From positions 24,823,032 through 24,887,031 of the forward strand of contig NC_080071.1 of assembly GCF_949987535.1 (NCBI RefSeq): DNA of 64,000 nucleotides, written 5' to 3'. The stretch is from Balaenoptera acutorostrata. Its lineage: Eukaryota; Chordata; Mammalia; Artiodactyla; Balaenopteridae. Below the pieces are notes generated by a model that was not told where the DNA came from, searched no databases, and saw nothing but the letters and a program-made list of their open reading frames with translations. Within the stretch, counting starts at the first letter, position 1; every line of letters starts with the position of its first letter. Made by a program: the position numbers and the translations under genes. Below, in pieces: positions 22,701 through 34,913 of this stretch.

Positions 22701-25700
22701 ATATTCTTGCCTTCCCCCACAGAACTCTACACATAAATATTATCAGAGTTAAAAGCTACTGGATTAAATAAAGATTGCTTGTAACTATATTCTACTGACC
22801 ATTCTATTTTCAGAGTTATTAAGGAGGTATCACAAAATTTTACAAGTGATTTACTTCTTTCACATTACTAAAAAATCTTCTTTAGATGTAACCAATAGCT
22901 GCTTTTCAATTAAAATCCTTTCCTCTTTTTTTTTTTTGTAATTGTACTCTGATTAAAATAGTGTTAATTACCATCCTCCTCACTGAAATACAATGCTTGA
23001 ATATTTTACTCTTTGTGTCAAACTGTATATCTCAGAATACTCAGTATTTCAATATCCTGTGACAAGCAGTATTTAAATCCACTTATAGCCACACAAGGGG
23101 TATGAAACATGTGTTTATCCAATGCCTATTGCTCCCTTCAGTCTTTATCACATTGTTTCAAAGAGGTTAAAACAACTATATTCACATCTTATTCTCACTG
23201 CTCTTCCAATTTCCTCAGGTCAGAAAATTTATGTACAAAACCTCTAAACCGCACTGACAATCCACAAAGGAAATCTCCTTCTACTACAGACAACCGAGGC
23301 TGGGTTGGAAGAGACAGAAAGAAATTTTTCACACTGGTATTTACAGAAATTTTAATAATCAATATACCTTTAATACTATTTCTAAGACCTCTTGCATGAC
23401 ATTGGAAGCAATAAAAATTCTGAAATTTAGAATAATTCACAGCTAAGTACAATCTCAAGGACAGCTATCTTCTATAAGACAATGTGGTTATTAAGATCAT
23501 TTATATAAACTGAAGTTTTAAAAACTGCATACCACAGAAAAAATAATTTAGTGAGATATTATCTGTTGCTCTAATGGAATGAAAAGGTGTTAGTTACCTC
23601 TTGCTAGGTTAAACAGAGGTAATATTTGTTCTTAACTGCAAGACTTCACACAGCTTTTAATAAGCTAATGTACATCCTAAATCTTTTCCAAACTTAACAC
23701 ATCACCCTCATTCTAAACCCTCATTATTAAGAATCGTCTCAATATGTGTCCCTCAGGAAACAGTTGGGAAATACCTATCCTGAAGATTCTTTTACTACCA
23801 CTTCTAATGTAAAAGTTTTTTTTTGCCAAATCTATAACTTTTCTCAGTAATATGACTGCAAGTAATCTAAGCTAGAGATCATCTACACCCCTTCCCCCGC
23901 ACCAAAAGTGACTATGAATATTGTGCCAGTTTTTCCTATCTCCTAAGAATAGCCATACACTCTGGCCATAGTTTATTTAGAAGATAAATGGGGAAATGTG
24001 GAAGAGCAAAACAGATGCCTAACTTGGTTCATGGTGATGGAAACAACTTTCAGAATATACCTACAACCACACAGCCAGGTCCCATGGAGAACTGAATGAT
24101 CATTTAGAGTAAAAACAGCTCTAGAGAAACAAGCTGTTCTCTCAGCACAAGTCACCCTCTCCTCCCTGCTTTAGTGTTGCACACGATGCCAACTCACTCA
24201 TTCTCTCTCTCTGCACATCTACAGCTCCTGCTGTCACTTGCAAGCTGACCCTCATTATTCTCTTCTCTATTGAGGCTTTTTCTTAACCCTGAGTCCTACA
24301 TCCCCATAGTTTCTGCTTACTGCTTCTTTTCTGTGTATCTCTCAGCAACTTTACCCCCCTATTGTCTTCAGCCTTTCTTTGAATGTCCCATTCAAACTTC
24401 ACAAAAGAGATGAAAATCTGATTGGGTCTGTCAGTCTCATCCATTTTAAGGCAACCCAGTTGGTAAAAGTGCTCTCGCCAGGACAATGTACACTCTGCTG
24501 ACCAGACTCTGTGTGGGTGCCTTTGTGTCCAGCACACACTCTGGGACCAATTGTATATGGTAAAAGTGGTGATGTCACCTGCATAAGGAACCTTTCTGAG
24601 GGAATGCAGGAGTAGCAGGGACCTTGGAATCTCCAAGGAAAACCATGAAACTGACAGACGGCTTAGGGTGCCCCCTTTGAGTACTGTTTACATCTTCTTT
24701 TGTATTGCATTTAGTATATCCTTATACTAATGAAAAACTTTATATTTTTCATTTGTACATCCTTATGAGGAATTAGCAAATGTTCCTGCTTAAATTTTTA
24801 CGGAGTATTGATAATGCCTAAGGGAAGAATAACCATAGTAGATGGAATATTCATTGAAACTTCAGTAAAAAATGTAAAACTAATTTGAGACATCTGCTGT
24901 AAAAGAAATTAAATGTGTCTCCGAGGTAGATCCAGTTTAGTGAAAAAATGTGAGCCATGAAATTGGATGATCAACCAGTTGCTTTAAATAATGCATTGAT
25001 TAGGTATTCTTATTAATAAGGCAGGACGTGTTATACCTCTAGTAGTGTTTTTACTGTTGTGAATTGGAGATGTAGAAAGCCAGGTCTGGGACACAAGAAG
25101 ATCGTTTCTTTCCTTAATCCTTACAGAAGAGTAGACCAGAGACGTTGAGGCTGAGAGGATGCATTACCCTCCAACGCAGGACATCAAAAAGGCATACGCA
25201 CTGAAATGGGTTGGAAGCCATCTAAGGCCAAGAAAATGACAAGCAGGGAATGTAAAGAGTCTTGTGCTGTCATCAATAGTTTGAATGCTCAAGAGAGGTC
25301 AAGATCCATAAAATTAGCCCCTTCTTCTGTCACACAAAAATTGAAAGTCTGGTTTAAATTGTGCTTTTATAATAGCACTATAAAGTAAGGTCATTCTTCC
25401 ACATATGCCAATAAGTACATTCTCATCTGCAGCAATTTGTGCTCTGGTAAGCCATAAAAGCAAAAGAAAGAGCACTTGGTCATGTATATTCTTAGGGAAC
25501 CCGAGTGCCCAGAATCAATGAAACGGGAAAGTCACTGAGTGAGCAAGAACATGTCCTGAAAAAGTGGTCATGGCATTGGAATCATGTTAATTGAGTTACC
25601 TCTCCGGCTCAACTTGCACCATTGGCAGTGACATTTCCTCTCAGGGTGCTGGTGATTGATAATGTGACTGACAGTGGTCAGCAAAGGGAGTGTTTCTCTC

Positions 25701-26283
25701 CTAGTGGCATTAGAGTTGCCTCTGGGGTATTAGTGCTTACATGCTCTGTTTCTCTGAAGCCTGGCAATTCTACACGGTCTCTGCCCTGAACTTAGTCTGT
25801 GCACTGTACAGACCCTGATGTGAATTTTAAAAGGTAAGGAGTCATATCAGTCTACCATTGTCACCAAATTAGATCAAATCGATATTCATGGAAAATGAAA
25901 AAATGATAATGCAACTCTAAGTAATTATAATTCCAAATGCAACTACCCTAGTTATCTAAATTTGGTAATTTATTTATGTATCAACGAATGAAGGAATGTA
26001 CTTGGATATATTCCAAAATACATAATGCTTCTGGATATCAGGCTTACTTGGTATTATTCTATATTTATGACAAATTTGACAGACCTTCAGTGCCTAAATT
26101 AACTAGCATGTTTTCAGATGACAAGATTTCTTACACATAAACCTAGAAAGAAATACACAAAATATTCTTTCAAGGGCTGAGAAGGCGCTTTCCACAAATT
26201 TATTTAAGACATAGTCTTTATTTCTTTAACTCAAGACAACTTATCTGAAATAGCTTCCACATGAGGCATATCTAAGAGACATT
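22701..26283. other. repeat-poor unannotated DNA
   Basis: No named repeat or gene that I can support. Open frames of 96 (23109-23399, plus), 87 (23195-23458, minus) and 117 codons (24283-24636, minus) overlap others or lack any domain. I saw no tRNA, snRNA or miRNA-like hairpin of clear quality. Confidence 0.4.
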
Positions 26284-27190
26284 TTAGGAGCGTAACGAGT
26301 TATTACTCTCATTACATTTGGTCATATTGGAGTCATATTGGAGTGAAGTTCTTAAAGGAAGCAAAAAGGTGACATTTTCAAATTGTTTTCCAGATGACTC
26401 TTTATAAAATGAGTTGGCAGCTTTAGCATAATTCAAGCTCAACAGGTATGAAGAACACAAAGTAATCCAAAACAAGCAGCATTGTTCCCTGGGATAACAG
26501 TCTTTAAAGAAAGTCAAAGCAGTTCTGAGTGAATTGTAAAGAAAAAAAATTCCTTCCAGTGATCAGAACACAGAAGGTTGTGGTTCACTGGCTCTGTCTC
26601 AAAGGACTCAGGAAACTGGGACGGGCAACCACTTTCCACACTCCACAGGCCACATGGAAGCTTGGTGAATGAAGAAGAATCCCCAGGGCTAGTGACTGGT
26701 CAATTACGAATTGCAATTCAACTGTCTCTACAGTTGCCAGAGAAACCAACTTGGGAATTGTAGTACCTTTTGAGACATGACTAAAGAATGGCCATGGCTG
26801 GTTAGAATACAGTGCTAAGAACAGTGTTTGATCCATGTGCTGAACAGTACAATACAGGCAATTCCTTGCACTTACCAACTGCTTTATTAGTAAAAAGGGG
26901 AGCAAAAAAAATGTGGGTATATCAACATACCACTGCTTCCTAGTCCAGAACTGACTGCATCTGGTGTTAAACTGAAAAACTGATACTTCAGAGACATGAA
27001 TCTGCCGCATTTCAAAGATATGACATCTACTGAGAACAAAAATGCAAAAACAAAACAATTCCATATAGTTGGTAAACACCTTGACAAATATGAAGACTTT
27101 CAATCATGTCAAACTATTTTTAAAATGTCCACTTTGCCATTCCTCTCCAGATACTTAACGCTTCCTACCACAAGAATAGAATAAACCCAA
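26284..27190. other. unannotated DNA holding the longest non-repeat open frame
   Basis: A 172-codon open frame runs on the minus strand from 27103 to 26585, with other 60-80 codon frames on both strands. The translated product is rich in F, L, V and C, a composition expected from reading AT-rich non-coding sequence, and I see no domain. I do not call a gene. Confidence 0.35.
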
Positions 27191-29269
27191 GAGAGAAATC
27201 AATACTCTGCACATCCAAACTGTTCAAGCCTGCCATTGCAATCAAACTTTCTTCTTTCTCTCTGCAAAGAGCTCAGAGGTAGTTTCTCCATTCAAGGATG
27301 AAACATTCTCACTGCTCCTTCTCTAAATATAAATATAGATAACAGAAGCATTAATTTCCTGAGAATTTAGCTGAAGAATTGTTTTTAGTTGTGTTCTCAG
27401 CAGTGGTTTCTCTAGCTAGATGGAATGATTCTTTTATAAATGACCTTGTCTTTAAAGCCCCTAATAATTGGTAACTTTTTAATACTTAGTAATTGGTAGA
27501 GAAGGCCTTTCTCATAATTTAGTGAGAAGTAACTTAATGTACAGTTTTTTAAAAGGATTATTTTCCTTGAACTCTAATACCTATGAAAGCCGTTAAATTA
27601 GCAGCGCTCGAGGCTGGAAACTTCCACTTAGCCTCGAAACCTGTAGAGTAGGAAAAGCTTTTTTAGAAGCCCTGGAAATGACAATGAGAAACTGTAATCT
27701 CCAATCCCAACTGATATAGGCAAGAGGGTTTTAACAGATCCAGTTCAGGCAATAATTTGGGGTTTGGACAGGAATATACCAGTCCAGAACAAGAGCCATC
27801 CTTTAACTAATTTCCAAGAGACTATCTAATTATCATCTGGTACCAAGTAATCTTCTGAATAGAATAGGGGTCTCCTCCTCTAACCCACTTTCCAAGTCAC
27901 TGATGTTTTCCACATTCCTTTGCCTCTCCTACACTTTAAAAAGATTTCATTAAAATCAAGCTGGGTTCTTTTTCTCTCTTTGATGATCAGTGCTTCTTAG
28001 CATATGGTATTCAGGGCCTTTATCCTCAGACAGCCTTGCAGTCGTTGGACAGTTCCCTCCCAGAACGCGCATGAATTCGATGGCTGGCTCCAGAAGGCTG
28101 GAACTTCTGAAGACAATATTCATGGTTGGATGGCCTGAAACTGTTAGTCTTTGAAAATAATTTCTTAATATTTATTGATTTCTAATAATGCCAAAAGGGG
28201 AAGCTAGAAATATCAGTAATTTGATTTTTGATGGGAAAAAAACATGAATGCAATGTCTAAAGACTCATATTGTCAGTTTCTGCTATCAATAACTGAGAGA
28301 ATTTTTCTTTGGCTAATTTAAAATATGTCAGTTTTTTTTCTGAATATTTATTATTCTGAAGAAATGGCTCATGAAATTATATTTTAGCAAACTAATTAAT
28401 ATAAGGGGAAAACAACTGTTTGCATTATTAGCTATATTCAGTAACTCCTTGATTCTGCTTCTGGGGTTATACATGGTATATAAAATTTGGAGGTCATAAG
28501 AGATAATACATATTTTACTATTCATGAAAAATATAATACAACATGCTTGCTACTACCTTCACTGACTTAAAGGTTTGAATGTTTTAATTTTCCTTTAAAA
28601 TATTCTTCACTGAAAACGATCCTGTGAGAAAAGAATATGGAGATTTGTTACTTAATTAAACCTTTTTTAATGGGTCCATTGTATGACTCTACGCAGTCGG
28701 ATTTCTCTCAGAAAATCAAATGCAATTGAGGAAAACATGTTGAATTGATTTACTATGTTGTTCAAAGTCTTATATGCATATTGCAGGGAGAATGATGATG
28801 ATAATAATTATAAGTAGGACCTAGACAAGAACCTGTGGTTCAATAAACACTGAATCATAAATACTGAAAGGGCACACAAATATTAAGATCTAAGATGGTC
28901 ATCCTTCCCCTAGTGTGACAGTTACTGAAAAGAAACCTCCCCTTTCTCCCCCTATTTCTATTCAGGTTTATAGTCTATATTTAAAAATCTCAAAATCTTA
29001 ATTTTCTTATGACAAGAGCATAAAATGTGTTCTGGTAAGTGATAGAAAGTATGGCTGGAGAAGCAGACAAGATGTAGTATATTGGGTTAAGGAATTCATG
29101 TTACATCTGATTAGCAGTCATAAAAACATTGTGCAAGGAAGTTACATATCCATATTTTTGCTTTAGAAATATAATTTTTGAATCAACATGGAAGGTTGAT
29201 TAGAATGAGAGGCAATAGGAGGTAGAAATCATCCTACTATAGAAGATAATAATCTAAATCAAAGATTGT
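27191..29269. other. repeat-poor unannotated DNA
   Basis: No named repeat or gene. It contains a small perfect inverted repeat with CpG dinucleotides at 27608-27637 (see findings). Confidence 0.4.
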
Positions 29270-29600
29270 AGATTTATAATAATTATAGTCTAAACTAATC
29301 AGAGCAAGAGATGATGAAGGCCTGCGATAAAGAATCAGGTATGGAGAGAAAGTGTTTAGAGATATTTGAGAAGAGTCACCAGTCTTGATGATCCAGTAGA
29401 TATGGAGTTGGAGTAAAAAGATGACTCAAGGTTAAGCTCAGGTTTTGACTTGATTGACTAGATGGATGAGCTATGGAACATAGTGAGAGAACCAGCAAGA
29501 GGAGCAGACTCGGTTGAGGGAAGATGATAAGCACCGGAGGTTATGGAGGTTTCAGTGTGAGATACTGGTGGGATATCCAGATGACGGCCAATAAAATACA
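29270..29600 (-). mobile_element. L2 LINE remnant
   Basis: 'GATGATGAAGGCCTGCG', 'AAAAAGATGACTCAAGGTTAAGCTCAGG', 'GATGGATGAGC' and 'GAGGTTTCAGTGTGAGATACTGGTGGGATATCCAGATG' follow the order of the reverse complement of the L2 3' region. Confidence 0.65.
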
Positions 29601-29689
29601 TTGACTGAAACCTTCCTTCTTCATTAGAGAATGAACACATTATTAGGGAGTGCTTTATTGAAATTATCTCCCAATGAGAGTTCAATTTT

Positions 29690-29960
29690 CCTCCAGCTCA
29701 GTGCTGGCACAATAGTAAGATCTCAATAAGTGTGTATTGGATCTGGAAAATGAATGAATGCATAAAGGAATGAATACATTTACTTTGGCATCTCCCACAC
29801 AGACTGCAATTATTTATGCATGTCTGTATCTCCAACTAGCTGTGAATTACTTGAGAAGCTATCCTTATTCCAGAATTTAGCAAGTGACCAGTGGATAGAA
29901 TATATTCAATTAGTGCTTATTTGTTGACAGTATGAATTAGTGAATTACTGGAGGAATTAA
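29690..29960 (+). mobile_element. two adjacent L2 3' end remnants
   Basis: 'GTGCTGGCACAATAGTAAGATCTCAATAAGTGTGTATTGGATCTGG AAAATGAATGAATG' and then 'GCTGTGAATTACTTGAGAAGC...TCAATTAGTGCTTATTTGTTGA' each match the sense L2 3' end ('..gcacatagtaggcactcaataaatatttgttgaatgaatga'). Confidence 0.6.
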
Positions 29961-30048
29961 TCAGCCAGTTTGTCTCAGAGTTTACTATTTTGTGGGGGAG
30001 TAAGCAAGAACACTTGGGGAAGACAGTATTTCTTTGCAGTCCCTGGGG

Positions 30049-30437
30049 TACTTTATTAGTTTGCTAAGGCTGCCATAACAAAGAATCACAGAATGGGTGG
30101 CTTAAGCAACAGAAATTTATTTTCACACAGTAATAGAGGCTAGAAGTGTGAGATCAAGATATGGACAGGGTTTCTCCTGAGGCTTTTATCTTTTGCTTGT
30201 AGATGACTGTCTTCTCCCTGCGTTTTCACATGGTCTTCCCTCTGCATGTGTCTTTGTTTAAATTTCCTCTTTTCATAAGAACACCAGTTATATTGGATTA
30301 AGGTCCATCCTAATAACCACATTTTTAACTAATTACCTTTTTAAGACCCTATCTCCAAATACAGTCACATTCTGAGGTAGTGGGGGGTTAGGACTTCAAC
30401 ATAAGGATTTTGGAAAGACGCAATTCTGTCCCTAACA
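30049..30437 (-). mobile_element. MLT1-type MaLR solo LTR
   Basis: The left end reads 'TATTAGTTTGCTAAGGCTGCCATAACAAAG..CACAGAATGGGTGGCTTAAGCAACAGAAATTTATT', the complement of the MLT1 LTR 3' end, and the right part 'CTATCTCCAAATACAGTCACATTCTGAGGTA..GGGGTTAGGACTTCAACAT..ATTCTGTCCCTAACA' is the complement of its 5' end starting TGTTA. No internal region adjoins it, so it is a solo LTR. It is one of the clearest old repeats in the window. Confidence 0.88.
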
Positions 30438-32560
30438 GGTGACATTTGGAATTCCTGGAGTCTATATGGCCTTCAAACAATTTAAAGACATCTTGAGTTC
30501 CAGACTCCATCAAACATTATCAAATAATCTGACTTGTAATCACCTTAATGTTTATACCCTTAAATTTCCCTAGTTCCTTGCTATTCTATCAGGAACCTTG
30601 GTGTATCATTCAATTGGGGAATATAATATAGTTCATTAAGATTACCACATGAATTTCTAAACACTTTTCTAAGTACAAATTTAAAGTACCTAAAGATGCA
30701 AAATGTGTACTGTGAGGAATGTGTATTCTAATATATTGGAGAATCAAAAATATGAGAATACTCCAGATTCTTCAAAGAATCAATACAATTATAAGACCTG
30801 TTTTCAGTATTTCAATAAGGAAATAACTCATATTTTTAAAAACAGTAAATATGGAGTAATTAAAAATACTTCTGTTTTTACAGTATTTTCATGTTAATGA
30901 TGAAACAGTGTAGGACCGAGTGTTTATTCGGAAGAACTCGTGCCATTTTTTTAACATAGACCTCAGGGCAGACGTTTTTAGTTAAGTTGAAGTTTGAGAT
31001 GAGGAGCTATTGTACTGCTTCTGAGACAAAGGTGAGACAGGACGGGAAGAGAAAAATCAGCCTCCGTGTATTTGGGGAAGGCAGGAAGCCCAAGGAGGGA
31101 TATGACAGGCTGGGTGAGCCTACTCCCTTCACTATTCATACCTTGTATTGTGGACAGTGTTCCACTTCTCAGCAGAGGAAACCTGTGGGGCTCAGGAGAG
31201 TCATGAAATTTAATCTCTAATTTCTTGGGTTCCATTTTGTCCTTAGTTGCTGATGATTCTTTTCTATTTCCTCAAATGAAGCAATATGAGTTCTTGGAGC
31301 CCAGAGTTTCTCCTATTAAGGAATCATCCTACTGTAACTTGCAAATTCCTTGTATCTCTGTAATGAAGAGCTCAAACTTAATTTTTCATTAATGTAAGAC
31401 TTTTGCATCTAATTTTACAAATAACGTAAGCTTTGGGAGAAGTATTCTCTCCTCTTATTCTAGTTTAACCTGCTCATTGGGCCAACCTAAATTTTTTTTC
31501 AATTCTTACCCATTTTACATAAACTACACTCCATGTAGCAGCAAGACAGATCTAAATCAGCATGTATGTCAGATAAGAGAATATCTGTGTAATTTATACA
31601 GTGAGCCAGTTTAAATGTCTCATTTAAATTTTATGGAAATGGTCTTGCTTGTCCAGCAGCTGGCTGTGGAATCGGTTAGGAGGAATTTATTTTCTAGCCT
31701 CTCATTTTCTCTGTCTCTTTGACACTGTCTAAAATCCAGCCTTCAGCACTCCTCTAACCAAACAACACAAAACAAAAATTAGTTTCAGACTTAGGTAACT
31801 TCTTCAAGCCAATACATTTCTCTTGCAGGTTAACTGCCATTTGTTAGAGTAGATCTGGTCTAACATGACTCAAGTCAACTTGTAGGCTGTTCGACATTGA
31901 GGGTCACATTGCCACTCCCTGTCCATATTAACTGTCTATTAGGAATTCAGTCTGCTGGGTGCACCGGCAGAATGCAGACTGGGCACCAAGGCTCTGATCA
32001 AGTTTTACAAAGCATGAATTTATTTCTGTTTATCTTAGACCTTATCTGGCTCTATAAAGTCCAGTCTTAATTGAAACAGAGGGAAAAAGTCTTGAGGTTC
32101 ATTTACGTCTCTTCAGTGTGCAGATTCGATCATTGATTTTATAGTTTAATAATAACTGGTGATTTTCTCCTCTAATCTTTACATTTTCCATATTCACACA
32201 GCTCTTTGCAATGGCTTTTTTGAAATCTTTAAAAAATGGTAAAACATAAAACCTTCTTAATAACTCATTTTTATAAAGTAGGGAATAATCTCTGCTTTGC
32301 CCAACATAGATCATAGGGCCCTATGGCATGCAAAGAGGCAGATAACTAGCATGTAGCTGCTAGGAAAGTGGACTCATTGGGAAGTCCCTCTGACTTCGGA
32401 GACCCAATCAAAAATTCAACTCACTGCTGAATTTGAAAACATCAGCCAGGTCATTCCCATGCTGTAATAAGGAAGTCTTTATATTCTGATGACCATCCCT
32501 GTTAAGCCTTGTTTGTATTTGGTCTTCCTTACAACATTTTCACAATTCATCTTATTAAAT
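30438..32560. other. repeat-poor unannotated DNA
   Basis: No named repeat or gene recognised. Complementary open frames of 77-85 codons (30978-31235) overlap on both strands and cannot both be real; neither shows a known domain. Confidence 0.4.
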
Positions 32561-34295
32561 GGTCAGGCCAGGTTTAACTCTACACCCACTTTCTCCAGAC
32601 CACAGTGTTTGATCATAGATTCATAGATCATTTAACACGAGCAACAGCTTGTGTCATTAAGCAGCAGCTACTGTCAAAAGTTCAGGAATAGGCCCAGCAG
32701 GATGATGAAAAGAATCAAGACACACTGCCTTCCCAACTGTCACAGCAGCAGAGAGAAGCATCTGGTGTCCAGAACAGCAGGTAGAAAGGGCACCAGCAAT
32801 GGCTGGCCTGATTCTGTAGGCTTTTTGGAGTAGCTGTCCCTACTTCCCAGCTCTGTCTCAAGGGACAAGCCAAGGAACCCCATAAAACTCCACACAGCAT
32901 AAATTAGTTATTTTACCAGAAGTCCCATAGAATCATCAGTTTCAATCAGAGAAGGTTTTCCTGAAAACTAAAAAAAAAAAAAGTAGACTGAGAGAAAAAA
33001 AATTGTCTACCTTACAAAAAAAATTTACTTTAAAAACACGTTGCTTTACTTCTTGAAACCCATATGCATAATGGAAATGTACAAATCTCTTTTGTTACAT
33101 ATTCATCTGTTATCCTGGTTTGCATCATCTCCGACACTAGCTCCTATCAGAGTGATATTGTGAAGAATAGAGAATGCACAAAAAGTGTCTTGAATTGGGC
33201 TTAAAACAAAACAAACCTTCCATAAGTGGTAACATATTTTTATTCTGAAGAGTAAGGAATAAGTTCCCATTAATTTGAATTAAATGGTAATATATTGGCA
33301 AATACTAAACTTCCAGGCAATACAGTAGGTCTTGCTACCAAAGAAATAAACTCCCCAAATTTGTTTGAGTCAGTTGGAATGGATTTTTTCACAAAATGTA
33401 TGGGTAGTGATGAAGCTTCCAGGCTTGCCAACAAAATCATTAGCTTTTATGAATTTAAAATGATGTAATCTATCAGGGATAAAAATAACTCCCTCAAAGA
33501 TGTCATATCTTTTAGATATCATTGAATAAAAAATAAATGGTGCTGTTAGTATTATGTTCTTTAATTTTGATTCTTGAGTAAAACAGCAAGTTTAATTAAA
33601 AACAATTGACAAGGAAGTGAAATCTCTTGTGAAAATTTTACATGGAATACATTTAAGGGCTTTGCTTTTTTTTTCCATTTAACTATGACACATTATTTTC
33701 CTACTTTCATGTATTTCTTTTCCTTTTATCAAAATTTATATATGGGTTTCCTCAATAAAAGAGATGAGTTGTTTAATAACATAAGGAAAGAGTAGTATCT
33801 TGATTACAAGTAAGTCCCATGTCTTATTTAATTTTTTAATGGCAGTGCTAGCATACACCTATAGATTTTATATATATACATATACATAAATATATAATCC
33901 ATTATATATTTAATATGTATTTTATAATACATATATGTTTAATATATATACACATATATATTTGGTTATGAGCCTTTCATAAAGAAAATTAATTAAAGAA
34001 TGAGGAAGGCAGAGAAAGATGGAGTGAAAGCTGTTTTTCTTCTAGTAAGCGGGCAGAAACAAAAGACAATAGAGAAGAAAGAAAAGCTAAAATTATATGC
34101 ATTCTTAACTGAAAAACTGAGAACCACAAAAGTACAGTATTTATTTAATTCTAACATGGGGAAATAAATGTTAAAGTTTAACGAACCATATACTAAACAA
34201 CAGAGAGTACCATAACATCTTGGCAATTTAACAGTTCTATAAGTTAAAGTAACTTGCAATTACAATTAACACCATGACCACCTTACAAGGGCTTA
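32561..34295. other. unannotated DNA with an AT tract
   Basis: Nothing recognised apart from short A-runs near 32971-33001 and a TATATA/ATATAT tract at about 33868-33962. Confidence 0.4.
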
Positions 34296-34465
34296 AATCA
34301 GGGCTTCTTAAACTTTAACGTGCATACAAATCACCTGGATATCTTATTAAAGTGTTTTTCTGATTCAGTAGGTCTGGAGAGGGTCCCAAGAGTCTACATT
34401 TTACATCTTTCCAGATGATGCTGATGATGACTACACTTTAGCAGCAAGAGTTTGAGACACGTTGT
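34296..34465 (+). mobile_element. MER5A-like hAT (Charlie) element
   Basis: 'CTTCTTAAACTTTAACGTGCATACAAATCACCTGGATATCTTATTAAAG', 'CTGATTCAGTAGGTCTGGAGAGGGTCCCAAGAGTCTACATTTTACATC' and 'CAGATGATGCTGATGATGACTACACTTTAG' follow the MER5A consensus, with a short internal deletion of the C-rich part. Confidence 0.85.
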
Positions 34466-34593
34466 ATTGCTTAACCAGTATTTGGCATTTATTGTTGACT
34501 GGATGAGCAGTTTGAAGTCAAGCTATCCCATGGTTACTTAATGAGTTCAATGTTATCATCAAGAACCCAGAAACTTTACATCCGTCTTTAATA

Positions 34594-34608
34594 CACCCAG
34601 CATTTTTT
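34594..34608 (+). repeat. target-site duplication, left copy
   Basis: CACCCAGCATTTTTT, repeated at 34899-34913; the T end merges with the SINE tail. Confidence 0.9.
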
Positions 34609-34898
34609 TTTTTTTTTTTTTTATTTATTTATTTTTGGCGAGGGCTTTCTCCAGTTGCGGCAAGCGGGGGCCACTCTTCATCGCGGTGCGGGGACCGCTC
34701 TTCATCGCGGTGCGCGGGCCTTTCTCTATCGCGGCCCCTCCCGTCGCGGGGCACAGGCTCCAGAAGCGCAGGCTCAGCAGCCGTGGCTCACGGGCCCAGC
34801 CGCTCCGCGGCATGTGGGATCCTCCCAGACCAGGGCTCGAACCCGTGTCTCCTGCATTAGCAGGCAGATTCTCAACCACTGCGCCACCAGGGAAGCCC
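34609..34898 (-). mobile_element. CHR-type SINE, short form, with an internal duplication
   Basis: Reverse orientation with a poly-T/ATTTATTT tail at left and head complement 'CACTGCGCCACCAGGGAAGCCC' at right. It lacks the doubled block of the long copies and so matches the subtype of 3367-3670. Inside, CTCTTCATCGCGGTGCG occurs twice (34674-34690 and 34698-34714), a 24-bp tandem duplication. It is very CpG-rich, as expected of a young copy. Confidence 0.95.
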
Positions 34899-34913
34899 CA
34901 CCCAGCATTTTTT
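34899..34913 (+). repeat. target-site duplication, right copy
   Basis: CACCCAGCATTTTTT, matching 34594-34608. Confidence 0.9.

Noticed and set aside
23109..23458. Frames of 96 and 87 codons on opposite strands
   Set aside because: They overlap almost fully, so at most one could be real, and neither resembles a known protein.
24283..24636. 117-codon minus-strand frame
   Set aside because: No domain, a second overlapping frame on the same strand, and no splice or codon evidence; treated as chance.
33868..33962. Origin- or matrix-attachment-like AT tract
   Set aside because: AT richness alone does not support such a call.
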